Assembly: GCA_946811185.2 (NCBI GenBank)
Contig: OX328112.1
Coordinates: forward strand, 26,363,742-26,427,741
Origin: Hippopus hippopus
Lineage: Eukaryota; Mollusca; Bivalvia; Cardiida; Cardiidae
Direction of reading: 5' to 3'
Length of the DNA stretch: 64,000 nucleotides
Shown: positions 41,897 to 52,983 of the stretch, piece after piece
Numbering within the stretch: the first letter of the stretch is position 1
Layout: each line of letters begins with the position of its first letter
Translations under genes and position numbers: made by a program
Notes under the pieces: generated by a model
Seen by the model: the letters and a program-made list of their open reading frames with translations, nothing else
Told to the model about the DNA's origin: nothing
Databases searched by the model: none

Positions 41897-43145
41897 AAAA
41901 TGAAAATAGACGCGGCCAACGTAATCAGTCAAGCAAAACTTATAAAATCAGATCTTTGGGTGTCCAAGAAGACCGTGTTATCGATGTTTCGGATTATATA
42001 TGAGAACAGCTTTACCATGAGTTGCATCACGGAAGGTGTCAGAAAGCGTGAAATTCATCAATGCTGTTGACAGATCTCTTCTGCTTCGATCTTGCGACTC
42101 TATAAGCGATGATGACCTTGACTTGACGATCCAAACAAACGTCAGAGAGCAAATTGTCAGCAGCATATCTGAGATGGTTTTTGAGCCGTTGGTTACATCA
42201 TCTTCAAAACATTTGGACAGACCATGTGAAGAAAACACCACTCCAGCTGACATTACTGACAGCAGCATAGCATTTGATGATATCATTTCCGTTGTTGGCG
42301 AAGACGGTATACTTACATGTACGTCGCAGACTGGCAAACGATAGCATTCACGCCACTGATGCCGATCAAGAGGAAACTGCCACCGTGGCAGGAGACTTTT
42401 CACCTAGCAATAGCGGCGGTGGGGTGTTCTCTCACTCCAAGCAAGAAACGTAGATATCGTAGATAACGGGCGTGTTTGAACTTCAACGTCGATCTGCCCT
42501 TTGACACGGTTTTTCCATACCTGAAATATGTTAAAACTGAAAGCAGTAAATCTAGAAAAAAACTGCTCAAACAATGATTAGTAAAGATGTTTCTAATTTA
42601 CAGCCTAAGTACTTTGCTGCAACGGTAGAAGTTGGGGGAAGAAAGCCCTTAATCTAATGAAACAGATTAAATGAATGTGCATCCGCTGGTGAAAGCCGGC
42701 TTGATATCAGAGGACCTAGTAATATTTTGATAATAATAATAACCAGTCATGGAAACCAAACCCAAATCAGCTACAACCAAAGGAAGAAAATTGACACGTG
42801 TCCTCACACATGAGGAAGTTGAGAGAGATACAAGAAAGGGAGAACTAAAAGAAGAAAAAAGAAGAGAAGGGAAAAAAAGAAATAAGAAATGAAAGTAATA
42901 GAAAAGATCGAGCAAACTATTACTGCAGCAGAGAAGAAAAAAAAGCACGTTTAGAGAAAGAACTGAGAGATAAATAAAGGCTGGCCAAATTAAGAAAGTT
43001 AGGAAGCCAGCTAAAGCAGATTGGAAAACAAAAGACCCTTGCTAAAATTCACTTGGGCAAGACATGAGAAAGGAAAGAATATCTCAAATCATCCCGGCCC
43101 ACCATTCTTTGAAATGTGCTGATTATTGCGACATATTTTCATTTT

Positions 43146-43560
43146 TATACCCCCGCAAAACGAATGTTTTCGGGGGTATACTGGAATCAGCCTGTCTGTC
43201 CGTCCGTCCGTGTTTACGAGGGACCCTATCATGGGTACTATATGTGTACAAATTGGGCTGAATCGGTACTTTTTCATTGTTGGGTATACCCAACAATTTG
43301 AGTATTTAATGTGTGTCCATATTGGTATTCCAGGGTATCTGCCAAAGAGTACCTATGAAAATGACGGACTTCATTTTGTCCATATCTCGGACACTACCAT
43401 AAATTTATTTTTCAATTTTCGCGCCAAATTCCGTCAAATGCGCATTTGGAATCCTCGGACTTTTTCAACTACGCATGCGCGAGGTGTCGAGCCGCGCGCA
43501 CATTCGATATCCGACATATTGTGAACGGGAATAACACGATTGAGGCAGCAAGATAGGTAA
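43146..43560. repeat. Dispersed repeat starting with a TACCCCCG hairpin
   Basis: TACCCCCGCAAAAC and GTTTTCGGGGGTA form a hairpin (43,148-43,178), followed by CTGTCTGTCCGTCCGTCCGT. I know this combination as a frequent repeat in bivalve DNA. The end is uncertain; no gene lies in it. Confidence 0.5.
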
Positions 43561-44205
43561 GCTGAAAATTAACGGGTATTTTACACATATTAGTTAATAA
43601 TTCTGAGCGGGATACTTTTTTTTTTTTGGTAGTTTGTTCAACCATTCATCCGCAATATCATGTTGAGATAGCTGTATTGGTTTCGATTCGAGTGGATTAA
43701 TTATTCGTCAACATTTGCATTATCATACGTCGTGTTCAAACTTCAAATCAGTTTGAATTGTGTAAAGCTGCTTAACGGTTTTTGTGCTGAAATTCATTAA
43801 ATAAACAGAGTTTTAGACCATGCCGAACTGATTCTTGAGATCGATGTAAATGCGAGGAGTTTTTCGGGGGAGGGGGTGCAATAGACACCTAACAATGAAC
43901 AAACTGGGTCAACCGGACGTTTCAAACTACGTGCATTTTGATTGGATGGTAGAGTCATTTTCTGGAAATGGGACTGAAACAGCCAATCAGGGATCGTCTT
44001 AGACCCTCTTCTACTTTGCTTCATTACGTTATGGCGTCGGTGTTTTCTATGCTAGTTTAGTAAAGCCTTACACAGATGAATATGATGAAATCGATCAAGT
44101 AGTGCGTGTGAAGTTGTAGAATTTAGGTCCCTCCGTGCTCTAGACATATTTGGTATGGGCCATTAAAGAGACAGAATCGGATACAAAGAGATCCGGGTGG
44201 AAGCC
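43560..44205. other. No gene seen
   Basis: AT-rich sequence with a T9 run near 43,617. Short frames on both strands have no recognisable content. Confidence 0.35.
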
Positions 44206-44206
44206 G

Positions 44207-44662
44207 CTCTAGTTGGATGGGAAACACGAAGTGTCTCAGAAAAATCCTGGCCTGGTTGGTTCTCGGACCTCGGATCTCGGGATTGGTAGTGTTGTGCAGA
44301 TCACAAATAAAGGAGCAAAAGGAAACGTATGTAATTCTTTTCATTTTCTATCTAGGCACTTCAAGGAAAAAGGCGGAACATTGAACGCAGACACTCATTA
44401 TGAGTCACTGTTCCCCACCCACCTTTTTCCTTTTCTTCTGTCTTGCCCGAATTTTTTAAATGACCAGAGAAAAACAGAAAAATGCAGAATATAGGGGAGC
44501 CCCTGCCCAATCTTTTTTTAGATTTGGACTTAGTTTATTTTTGCAGCATTTTGGGGAGGGGAGTCAAGGTTTTTTTGCAGCATTTTGGGGGAGTGGGGGT
44601 CAATGTTCTCCACCCACCTTTTGATTTTTCTGAGACACTTCGTGTTTCCCACCCAACTAGAG
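44207..44662. mobile_element. 456-bp MITE with ~40-bp terminal inverted repeats
   Basis: CTCTAGTTGGATGGGAAACA through GTGTCTCAGAAAAATC at the left is repeated in inverse at 44,622-44,662, with one or two mismatches. Inside, TTTTTTTGCAGCATTTTGGGG is duplicated (44,535-44,600). No coding region. Confidence 0.7.
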
Positions 44663-44663
44663 C

Positions 44664-44882
44664 GTACCATCAGGCTTTTGCGACCAGCATAGACCAAGAC
44701 TAGCCTGTGCATCCGCCCAGTCTGATCAAGGTCTACACTGTTTGCTAATAAGTATGGAAAACGATCTGGGTGCTTTAAAGAAATATTCCAGACGTTTTCA
44801 GCAAACAGCTTAGACCCTGGTCAGACTGCATGGATGCACAGGCTGGTCTGGGTCTATGCTGGTCGCAAAAGCCCGAAGGTAC
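44664..44882. mobile_element. 219-bp MITE with long TIRs, adjacent to the previous one
   Basis: GTACC followed by GGCTTTTGCGACCAGCATAG at the left is matched inversely at the right, and the arms pair for about 75 bp (CAGCCTGTGCATCC, CAGTCTGA, CTGTTTGC). The left end abuts the right end of the 44,207-44,662 MITE. Confidence 0.75.
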
Positions 44883-45187
44883 CTTTTAGTGTGACTTGGC
44901 TTATATTTTCTTTTATCACCTTAAAACTCTTCCGAACACAACTTTTACTTACCCCCGGACAATCTAGTATTTCTAAAAATAGATGTTACTTTCTGTTTCT
45001 AATGGTGGCTGTGTAAATGGGAATCTTCAGATAAAATTAGGAATAGGAACACAATAAAAAAAAAAAAAAAAAAAAACACATGATTTAAAAGAATTTTTTA
45101 TTTACCTATCTGTTCATTTTATTAAGATTGAATAAAAAATTAAAATTGCTACAGTAGTTTAAAGACGTGGTATATTACGTCTTTCAG

Positions 45188-45315
45188 ATCATGGACTTAG
45201 TGTACTGGTCCTCTCTGCCAGGCCTGTCAAAGAATGTAAAATGGCCTGTGCGAGTTGAAGATTGGTCTTCGGATGATACAAAAGTACTGGTCTACTGCAG
45301 GTCAGACAATGCCTA
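45188..45315 (+). other. Candidate exon of an unknown gene
   Basis: A 128-base open segment begins after a pyrimidine-rich TTACGTCTTTCAG and ends at TA|GTAAGTG, a strong donor. It would encode MDLVYWSSLPGLSKNVKWPV and VEDWSSDDTKVLVYCRSDNA. The codon content looks protein-like and no repeat match is visible elsewhere in the window. It could be a host exon or part of an unrecognised element. Confidence 0.3.
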
Positions 45316-45627
45316 GTAAGTGTATATGCTGCATATTCCATCTTTGTTTACATACTGATGTACGTGTGCAGGGCAGTTTCTTTTAGTCCTAGTTCTTTTA
45401 TACTTGCCGGAATATTTACAGCAAGCTTTGAAATAAGTATTAATAAATCATTACTAACAACTTGTAATCAAGGCAAATTATATGTCCTTTACAAAGTACT
45501 TAAGCAGCATATCCGACTGAATCTGTACACCTTACTATCATATATTCTCATAAAATCGGTTAAGGGCGTGAATCTGACCTTATCCACAGCAAGCTGTCTC
45601 ATGACATACAACATTTTTTCAACATAT

Positions 45628-46280
45628 TGAATTTTTATTTGGCTAATCATTCTTCAAGCTGGGGACGTTGAACTCAACCCAGGGCCTATTACATCTGAAA
45701 AAAAGTTTTTGCTATCATTGTTACATTGTAACATAAGAAGAATAAGAAACAAGTTAAGCTTTATAAGAGATAATTTTCTAGATTTTAACATACTATGTTT
45801 TACAGAAACCCATCTGAATGATATAATTACAGACGACTTTCTGTGTTTATCTGACTCATTTGACATACCTTACAGAAAAGATAGAACAAATCACGGCGGT
45901 GGGATTCTTGTATATTTAAATAAGGACCTTATACATTCCAGAGTTACTGATCTTGAAGGATATTGCAATGAATCGATATGGGTAAAAATTTCCTTCAACT
46001 CCGAAATTATATTGATTGGAACTTTCTATAGCCCCAAAACTGCAGATGACGACTTTTTTACAAACCTTCATTTGAACATCGAGTCGGCTTTTAACATTTC
46101 AAATTATATTAGGCGACTTGAACGAGGACTTATTAAATGACAATTTTCATAATTTAAAGGATATACTGATACTGAACTCTATGATTAATGTAATTAATAC
46201 ACCAACACGTCAAAATAGTCTTCTTGATCCTATTTTAATTTCTAATGACATGGAATATTCAGACAGTGGTGCTATCGTAA
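45628..46280 (+). pseudogene. CR1-type LINE ORF2, 5' part with 2A-like motif, cut by the Gypsy insertion
   Basis: After a TGA at 45,628 the frame reads IFIWLIILQAGDVELNPGP, a 2A-like (CHYSEL) motif at about 45,661-45,687, and then the endonuclease: HCNIRRIRNKLSFIRD, LCFTETHL (catalytic Glu), NHGGGILVYL and ILIGTFYSPK. It has a frameshift near 46,105-46,115 (LGDLNEDL region) and runs to SDSGAI at 46,275. The last endonuclease motif (SDH) lies 7.3 kb away at 53,650, beyond the Gypsy element. The upstream stop suggests truncation or decay at the 5' end. Confidence 0.8.
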
Positions 46281-47004
46281 TGTAACCTTCTGCTGTCTGA
46301 CCCGGTTTGGAAGGTTTAAGGATGTTGGGTCTTTGGTCCGGAATTGGGAAAAGGGGGGAAATGGTGGAACGAAGATGACACAGATTTGATTTCTTACACT
46401 GTATTTCATCTAATGCTCACGAGCTATACATCTACATTTACAATCTGAAAATAAAATAATACAAATGACCTTAGTATAGTCCTTTTCAAAAGTATTTCAA
46501 TAAAACAAGTCAAACAATCGATAAAACAACTCTTTACAACATCTAGTGCAGCTTACCAATTTTAGGAACTGACTGTGCACGTTCCAATCCACACAAAAGG
46601 CTAATCTCTCCGTGCGTAGAGTTACCTGTAAAACAATGCGAACGAATTAAAAACATGCAAACAAAGTGTTAGGTTCGGGAAGTGACGGGCGGGTCAGCCA
46701 AAGCCGCGGAAACCGACTACATTTCACAAAACGGCGTCAAACTTCTTTAAATTAAATGGACCTTCACGAAAACGACATACAGACATTTTCAGCACACTGA
46801 AAGGAATGTACGAGAGCTGCTACAAACCAAATCAAGAGTTCCACCATGGAGTAAATACATTGTAAATCATGCGATGTGGACTTTTGATCAAACAAAAGAC
46901 AAGACAGACAAAGACAGTCACATGACACGAATCCGCGCAAAATGTAATACATGTACTTAAAAAAACAGAATGATAAAATCCGGTATATATAGTCCGGTTA
47001 CACA
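46281..47004 (-). repeat. 3' LTR of the Gypsy element (724 bp)
   Basis: On the minus strand it starts TGTGTAACCGG after the purine tract and ends GAAGGTTACA, a TG...CA pair with related termini. A TATATATA stretch lies close to its start. Parts of it (46,435-46,851) recur at the right end of the element. Confidence 0.75.
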
Positions 47005-47018
47005 CTTCCCCTCTTTCT
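47005..47018 (-). promoter_or_regulatory. Polypurine tract
   Basis: CAGAAAGAGGGGAAG on the minus strand directly before the LTR start TGTGTAACC. It would prime plus-strand synthesis. Confidence 0.65.
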
Positions 47019-47447
47019 GAAATGACGTCCCGTCATTGTCCAGAGTCTTTTGTCAGTCATTACTAACTAACTTCCTTAACTACATTACGTACTGCAAAAA
47101 ATACATTTGAGAAAAATATGTACAACGCTATATGAAAACCATGATAAAAGGCATATTATATAGGTTAACCTGCAAACAGATAAATTGTAACATGTAACGT
47201 ACATATCGTTTTGAACTCACAACATCTTTTCTAAGTCTAGCTAATACCTAACGACAGACTTTATGTGTACATGTTGACTAATACCCTTAATTTAACTTCT
47301 CTCCCTCGTCTCAGAAATTGCGTCCTCGCAGAAACATCTCTGGGCAGAATCGAATCGCAGGTAGGACAATCTGAAAGAGAAAAAAATAAAAGCATGAAGA
47401 ACATCCGGTAAGTATATGACGGTAAGTATAAAAACCAATACATAAAT
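47019..47447 (-). other. 3' noncoding region of the Gypsy element
   Basis: About 430 bp between the last coding frame and the polypurine tract. No ORF is supported. Confidence 0.5.
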
Positions 47448-49734
47448 TCAATTCATAATTGCTTTTAAAATTTTATGCGCACTTTCCGAATCCATATTAC
47501 TTAATACCCCTGATTTAAGTAATTCATCCAAAGCTTTTACCTTATTGTCTATTGGCCGTGGACTGATCCAGTGTGCTACAACATCTCCATATCTGTCCGG
47601 TGGTTTCTTTTGTCTCGTTGACCGTCTTGGAGCAGGTACAGGTAAGTTGTTACTAAAATCATTTGCACTTTCATCAGGTAAGTTTTCATTTTCTTCAGTC
47701 GTCTTTTCAGGTTCTACTGTTTGAGGAATCTTCGGTGATGCTCGTCTGTTGAGTATGTAACTCATCAGCTTTATGTAACTCTATATCTCCACTTTCTTCT
47801 TCTCTACTCTATTCCTCAACCGGTTCTACACTTTCTTCTTCCTGTAACTCTTTCTCTTCTCTATCTTCTTTCTCTTCGGCATCTTCTGTCGGAATTTCAG
47901 TCTGAATTTCCTTTGCTTCTCTTCTCCGAACATCTGGCTCTGTGATGAAGACATGGGCGTCAACATGGTAAAATGTGCCTATAACACTTCCCTCCTCATC
48001 ACTGTCAGATACTTCATGCATGACGTCATGACTCTTCTCTGAACTGTCGAGTTCTTCAGCGTTTTCCTCTGTTACACTTTCCTCTTCAACAATTAACTCT
48101 TCATCATCATCATCTTCTTCTTCGGTTCCTTCTGTCTTAAATAGAAGGTTTCTGTGTAAAACCTTTTCAGTTCCTGATGACTTTGACCTTATCTTGAAAA
48201 CAGGTATTTCTGTTCTAGGTTGATCTATGACAACGTACTTTTCATCCTCAAATCGATCATTTATCTTGTGTTTGCCATCAAACGCTACTCTTTTGACGAG
48301 AACTTTGTCACCAATCGTGAGTTTGACTGTTTTTGCCTTTCTGTCATAATATCTTTTCTGTTTTCTCTTCGCATTCTCAGTGTGTTGTTCAACGACTTGT
48401 CTTGTCTTTTCAATCCGATCTTTGAGGTCTGCTGCAAACTCTCTGGTTGTTTTATTGGTTATGTCCTCTGTGACTTTTTCGAACTGTACATCAATGGGAA
48501 GCTTTGGTTTGCGGCCAAACATCAGTTCATATGGAGAGAATTTTGTAGAATCATGTGGTGTACTATTATAGTAGAACACCAGTGAAGCTATGTACTTTTT
48601 CCAATCATGTTTTTTCTCGTTTTCCAAAGTTCCTAGCATGTCCAATAAAGTTCTGTTGAATCTTTCTGGTCCGGCATTTTCTTGAGGGTGGTAAGGTGTT
48701 GTATGTGTCTTCTTCATATTTGTTATCTGACAAAGTTCTTTGATTATTTCACTTTCAAAATTAGCACCTTGGTCCGAATGAAGTCTAGTTGGTATTCCAT
48801 AGTTCACTATGAAATTGTTGTAAAAGGCCTCTGCGGTGGTTTTAGCTGTCTGGTTCTTTGTAGGAACTGCCAGAGCATACTTGGTAAAATGATCTGTGAT
48901 GACCAGTACATTTGATATTCCGCCTTTTGAAGGTTCTAGTGTTAAATAATCCATGCAAACTAGTTCCAAAGGATAAGTTGTTTGAATATTCACTAGAGGA
49001 GCTCTTTCGCTTGTAGATGACTTTCTTCTCATACAACGGTCACATTTGTTGATCCAGTTCTCTATATCTCTACTCATTCCAGGCCAATAAAAACGTTCTC
49101 TCGCCAGTTTCAATGTTCTCTCTTTTCCTGGATGCCCAACATCGTTGTGTAATCCGCGAAGTACCTCTTCCTCATACTTTGTTGGTAAAACTAATTGCTC
49201 TGTCTCTTGTTCTTCGTCTTTGATCTTTCGATATAAAACACCTCTTTTCATGTGAAAGTTCTTATACTGTTTTTTCACTGATAAGTCTTCGTTGCTGAAT
49301 ACATTCTTTGGTATTGTTTGATCGATTACAGCAATTCTCCATTTCTCAATAAGTCTATCTTCTCTCTGGGCTCTTCTAACTTCTCTTAGTTCTTTCTGTG
49401 CCATGGTTTGTCCAGGTACTTCCAAAACTTCCGTGATATTGATATTGCAACATGGAAGAGTTTCAATGAAGGATTGCGTAATTGGACAGCACAGTGCTTT
49501 TACTGTTTCATTATCGATCTTCACTAGTGATTCGTTGTCTTCTGATTTGACTTTCTCATGAGGATATCTACTCATAATGTCTGCATCAGTATTCTTCATT
49601 CCAGGCCTGTAGAATATCTCAAAAGTGTACTCTCCAAGAGCAGATGCCCATCTGTGGCCTGTCGCGTCTAGCTTTGCACTCGTCAAGATATATGTCAGAG
49701 GATTATTATCGGTAAGAACTGTAAATTTATTCAA
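47448..49734 (-). pseudogene. Gypsy pol, RNase H end, integrase and acidic tail
   Basis: Begins within RNase H (NKFTVLTDNNPLTYILTSAK) in a frame shifted by one base from the upstream part. Then come the H2C2 zinc finger (HNDVGHPGKERTLKLARER, CDRCMRRK) and the integrase core with Asp in VCMDYL, Asp in RLHSDQGANF and Glu in GPERFNRTLL. A long acidic segment rich in Glu and Asp ends at 47,809. After a stop and frame change the tail continues to 47,448 (PAPRRSTRQKKPPDRYGDVV). The integrase motifs are intact. The stop, and the RNase H shift near 49,730, disable it. Confidence 0.9.
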
Positions 49735-51883
49735 TCTTAAAGTATTCAGAAAACTTTTCTGTTACTGCCCATTTCAATGCGAGGAATTCTAGTTTGAATG
49801 CGCTGTAGTTCTTTGCCGACTTGGTTAGTGCTCTGCTTGCGTAAGCAATTACTCTTTTTTGATCGTCCTGATTTTGATAAAGAACTGCTCCAAGTCCCCT
49901 TGTCGATGCATCCACATGAAGCTCGAACTGAACAGTAAAATCCGGGTAGGCCAGCACTGGTGGTGAGGTTAAGATACTCTTCAAGTTGTCAAATAGTGCT
50001 TGCTCCTTTTCAGTCCATCTAAATTCTTCTTCTTTTCTCCTCTGTCCCTTCCTCTTTAAAGTTGGAGTTAACAATTCTGCTAGAGGTCTCGTTATTTTAC
50101 TAAAATCATTGATAAATCGTCTGTAATATCCTGCAAAGGCCAGAAACGATCTTAAGTCATCTGAATTTGATGGTGAAGGCCAGTTCTTGATTTTTTCTAT
50201 CTTTGATGGATCGGTTTCGATTCCTTCCGAACTCACGACATGTCCTAAAAAGTTGACTCTCTCTTTAATGAACATACATTTCTTTGCCGACAATTTAAGG
50301 TTGCACTCAGTCAATCTGGTTAGTATCAAATCTAGTCGATATAGGTGTTCCTGAAAAGTTTCAGCAAAAACTATTGGATCGTCCAGATATACTACGCAAA
50401 TGGTCATATTGTATTCCCCTAGGCACTTCTCCATCAGTCTTTGATATGTTGCTGGTGAATTAGACAATCCAAAAGGCATCCGATTGTATTCGAAAAAACC
50501 CAAAGGACCAACTGTAAAGGCAGTTCTTTCTTTATGTTCTTCATCTATTTCGACTTGATGGTACCCCGACTTCATATCAATCGTGCTAAAAAATTTGCTT
50601 CCTTTCAGAATATCAAAGATTTCCTCAATTCTTGGGAGCGCATATGCATCTTTTACTGTTTTGCTGTTTAGTGATCTGTAATCAACACATAATCTGCGTG
50701 AACCATTCTTTTTTCTAATTAGCACGATGTTGCTTGCCCACGGCGATTTCGACTTTCGTATTATGCCTGCAGATAAAAGTTGCTCAAGATGTTGCCTCAC
50801 TTCTTCAATCATCATAGGTGGGATGCGCCTGTGTCTCTGTTTGAATGGGGCTTCTTTACCAGGACAGAGATCAATTCTATGCTTTATAAGTCCACAGTGT
50901 CCAATATCTTCTTCATCCTTTGAAAATATGTCCACATGCTTGAGCAGTAAGTTCTTCAATTTGGCCTGCTTCTCTTCACTTAAAAGACTGTTTTCATCTA
51001 GGTTCATTTCATCAATTATGTCTGCTCCAGGCTTATCATCTGCTAAATTGTCAAAGACATCCTGAGTCACACTGACTGGCTGTAATTCACAAATAATTGT
51101 TTTCGGAGCTATTGTTACAGTATTTGCAGTCAGATTAGACAGGTTCACAGTTATTTGGTTTCTCTTTCCATTTTCAAATCTAATGACCGCTGGTGTAACA
51201 TCAATGTAGTTTGGAATTCCACTTTCAGGTGATTCTTGAATTACAGCAGTAGTTGTTGGATGATTTAATTCTCTATCTGTACATCCTTTAATTGTTACTG
51301 ACTGGTTTGGTTTCAGTAGAATCTTTTCTTGCTCTGCACACCTGATAATTGCTATAATGTTTTTGTTTCTTTTCAGCTCTCTGTCTCTGATCACAATAGA
51401 TCTAAAACATAAGTACCACGGTGTGAAAAGATCAGCTTTCTGCAGGAATTGTTCACCAAAATGTTCCTTACAGTCAGAAAGGAAGTCATGGAGTATATTC
51501 GTTCCAAGGATGACAGGTGTTTTCTTTGAATATGGTGTATCTGGTACAACAAGAAGTATGCAAGGTTTTGAACTTGATCCGGGCAGTCCAGATGTCACTT
51601 GCACATCTGCCTCAATATATCCATGGTATGGTAACTGGCTACCATCTGCACATTCTATATTTAAAAGTTCACCAATAGCTTGAACAGGAATTCCTTGTAG
51701 ATGTTTATCAACAAATTCCTGGGCAATGACACTAACACAACTTCCAGTGTCTAGTAAAGCTCTTGTCGTGGTTCCATTAACTTCAATATCTGCCTCATTT
51801 ACATTTCCAATCAATTTGGGATCTCCTAAGTTGTTGCTCACATTTGATCCCACAATGTGAGCATTTACAAGTTTGGGCAGTTA
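49727..51883 (-). CDS. Gypsy pol: aspartic protease, reverse transcriptase, RNase H start
   Basis: The frame enters from gag by a -1 shift at 51,871-51,877. Protease active site: RALLDTGSCVSVI, near residue 35 after the first start codon. Reverse transcriptase: MIEEVRQHLEQLLSAGIIRK, SPWASNIVLIRKKNG, FSTIDMKSGYHQVEI, RMPFGLSNSPATYQRLME and the catalytic VVYLDDPIVFAE. RNase H begins FELHVDASTRGLGAVLYQ and the frame ends at 49,727 inside that domain. YLDD is followed by Pro, where Ile is usual. Expected to cut gag-pol, copy the RNA and remove it. Confidence 0.93.
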
Positions 51884-52963
51884 TTTTGTTTGTGTTCTGG
51901 TTGCTGACAGTTATAACAAACCATGTTGTTATCAATTGAATGGCGGTCTCTTCTTATGTGACCTTTTTCATTACAAGACCAGCAGGTAGGTTGAAATGTC
52001 TGATTACTAATTGGTCTCTGTGGCTTATAATCACTTCTGCCTCTTCCTCTATATCCTCGGCCTCTACCTCTAAATCCTCTTCCTCTTCCTCTTTGACTAT
52101 ATCCTTGATTCTGTTTTGCCTGCTCTTCCTTCTCCTTTTCTAGCTTTCCTATTCTCTCATTTAGTTGTTTTAAAAGCTCTTTCATCTCTGTCATATCTTT
52201 ATTCTGTGTCATGCTGTCCACATTCACTGTTGCTTTGCAAGTACTTTTAAAGTTTTCACTTATGCTGGACTCCAATTTCCGTATCTCTCTTTTAAAGTCA
52301 TCATAGTTTGAAATTTTGTCAAACTGATACATGGACATAAGCTTTATCTCCCTTTTCAGTCCAGCATGAAACACCTCTTTCAATACATTTACATCACTTC
52401 TCCTCAGTGCCTGTAGATGAATTGCTTGATCGAAGATCTCTTCTAATCTGGATGCATACACGGTCACCGACTCATCATCCTTTTGTTGACAGCTATAAAA
52501 TTTTTTCATCACCATTTCACGTGATTCGACAGAGCCATAATCACTATCAAACTTTTGTAGAACATCCGTAATTGAAATGTGAGGTCCAAGTCGCCTGATT
52601 TTATCTCCTGCTTTCCCTTTGCAAGCTCTCCTTACTCCAAGTAAAATCTGTTCCTGGGTGAAAACTTTATCACATAACAATGCCTCTATTTCATACTTGA
52701 AGACATCCCAAGTTACTTCTCCTTTCCCATCTTCTCCATAAAACTGTGACAATTTTGGGTATTGATAGTTTCCTTGTCTAACTGAACTATCCATTTTGAA
52801 CTCCTCAGGATCAGTTTTCACCCCACTGAAATAATGCAGTTACGTCCTCTACTGAACCAATCCTTGGTTTTATACCTAATAAGTGAAGGGCCTCTAATAA
52901 TCTATGTTCATCTTCCGATATTCCAGAAGCGACTTCAAATTCCTCTTTTCCTCCTTCTGCCAT
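51865..52963 (-). pseudogene. Gypsy gag, frameshifted near its N-terminus, first zinc knuckle altered
   Basis: The likely start at 52,963 opens MAEGGKEEFEVAS and runs to a shift near 52,818 (a G4 run), after which the capsid part continues (KTDPEEFKMDSS, SQFYGEDGKGEVTWDVFKYE) to 51,865. Capsid residues resemble Ty3/Gypsy and PNMA gag. An Arg/Gly-rich box (RGRGRGFRGRGRGYRGRGR) precedes two zinc knuckles. The first reads CWSCNEKGHIRRDR, with Arg in place of the last Cys. The second, CYNCQQPEHKQNNC, is complete. Gag would form the particle and bind RNA. Confidence 0.88.
51871..51877 (-). promoter_or_regulatory. CCCAAAC slippery heptamer at the gag-pol junction
   Basis: On the minus strand the gag frame reads tgC CCA AAC TTG TAA. 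A -1 slip on C-CCA-AAC gives CCC AAA CTT and continues open into pol. It fits the X-XXY-YYZ rule and lies one codon before the gag stop. Confidence 0.6.
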
Positions 52964-52983
52964 GTTTTGAATATAGATTTTCA

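Larger units (their letters stand above)
39620..43060 (+). pseudogene. pogo/Tigger-like transposase, interrupted by two insertions
   Basis: The N-terminal helix-turn-helix part (39,635-39,870) reads YPFGVRQIVGRAWCIAKERE, FCKKEPSTIWWHGF and QRHPHLRL. A TIR element then occupies 39,890-41,047. The DDE core resumes (41,210-41,540) with AAATSQYITVHCCVDVAGAM, a C14/A25 run, SYPKKGLVSVS and PLLLIQDG, where D-G marks a catalytic Asp. A SINE lies at 41,615-41,896. The tail (41,900-43,060) has RIIYENSFTMSCITEGVRK, NPLVKAGLISEDL-like and Lys/Glu-rich segments. Every segment also carries stops or shifts. Assigned to the pogo/Tigger (DDE_1) group from segment order; moderately sure. Confidence 0.6.

Noticed and set aside
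42667..42948. Minus-strand ORF with Phe/Leu/Ser-rich membrane-like peptide
   Set aside because: It is the antisense of the Lys/Glu-rich transposase tail.
50727..51683. Plus-strand ORFs of 108-112 codons
   Set aside because: Antisense shadows of the Gypsy pol frame.
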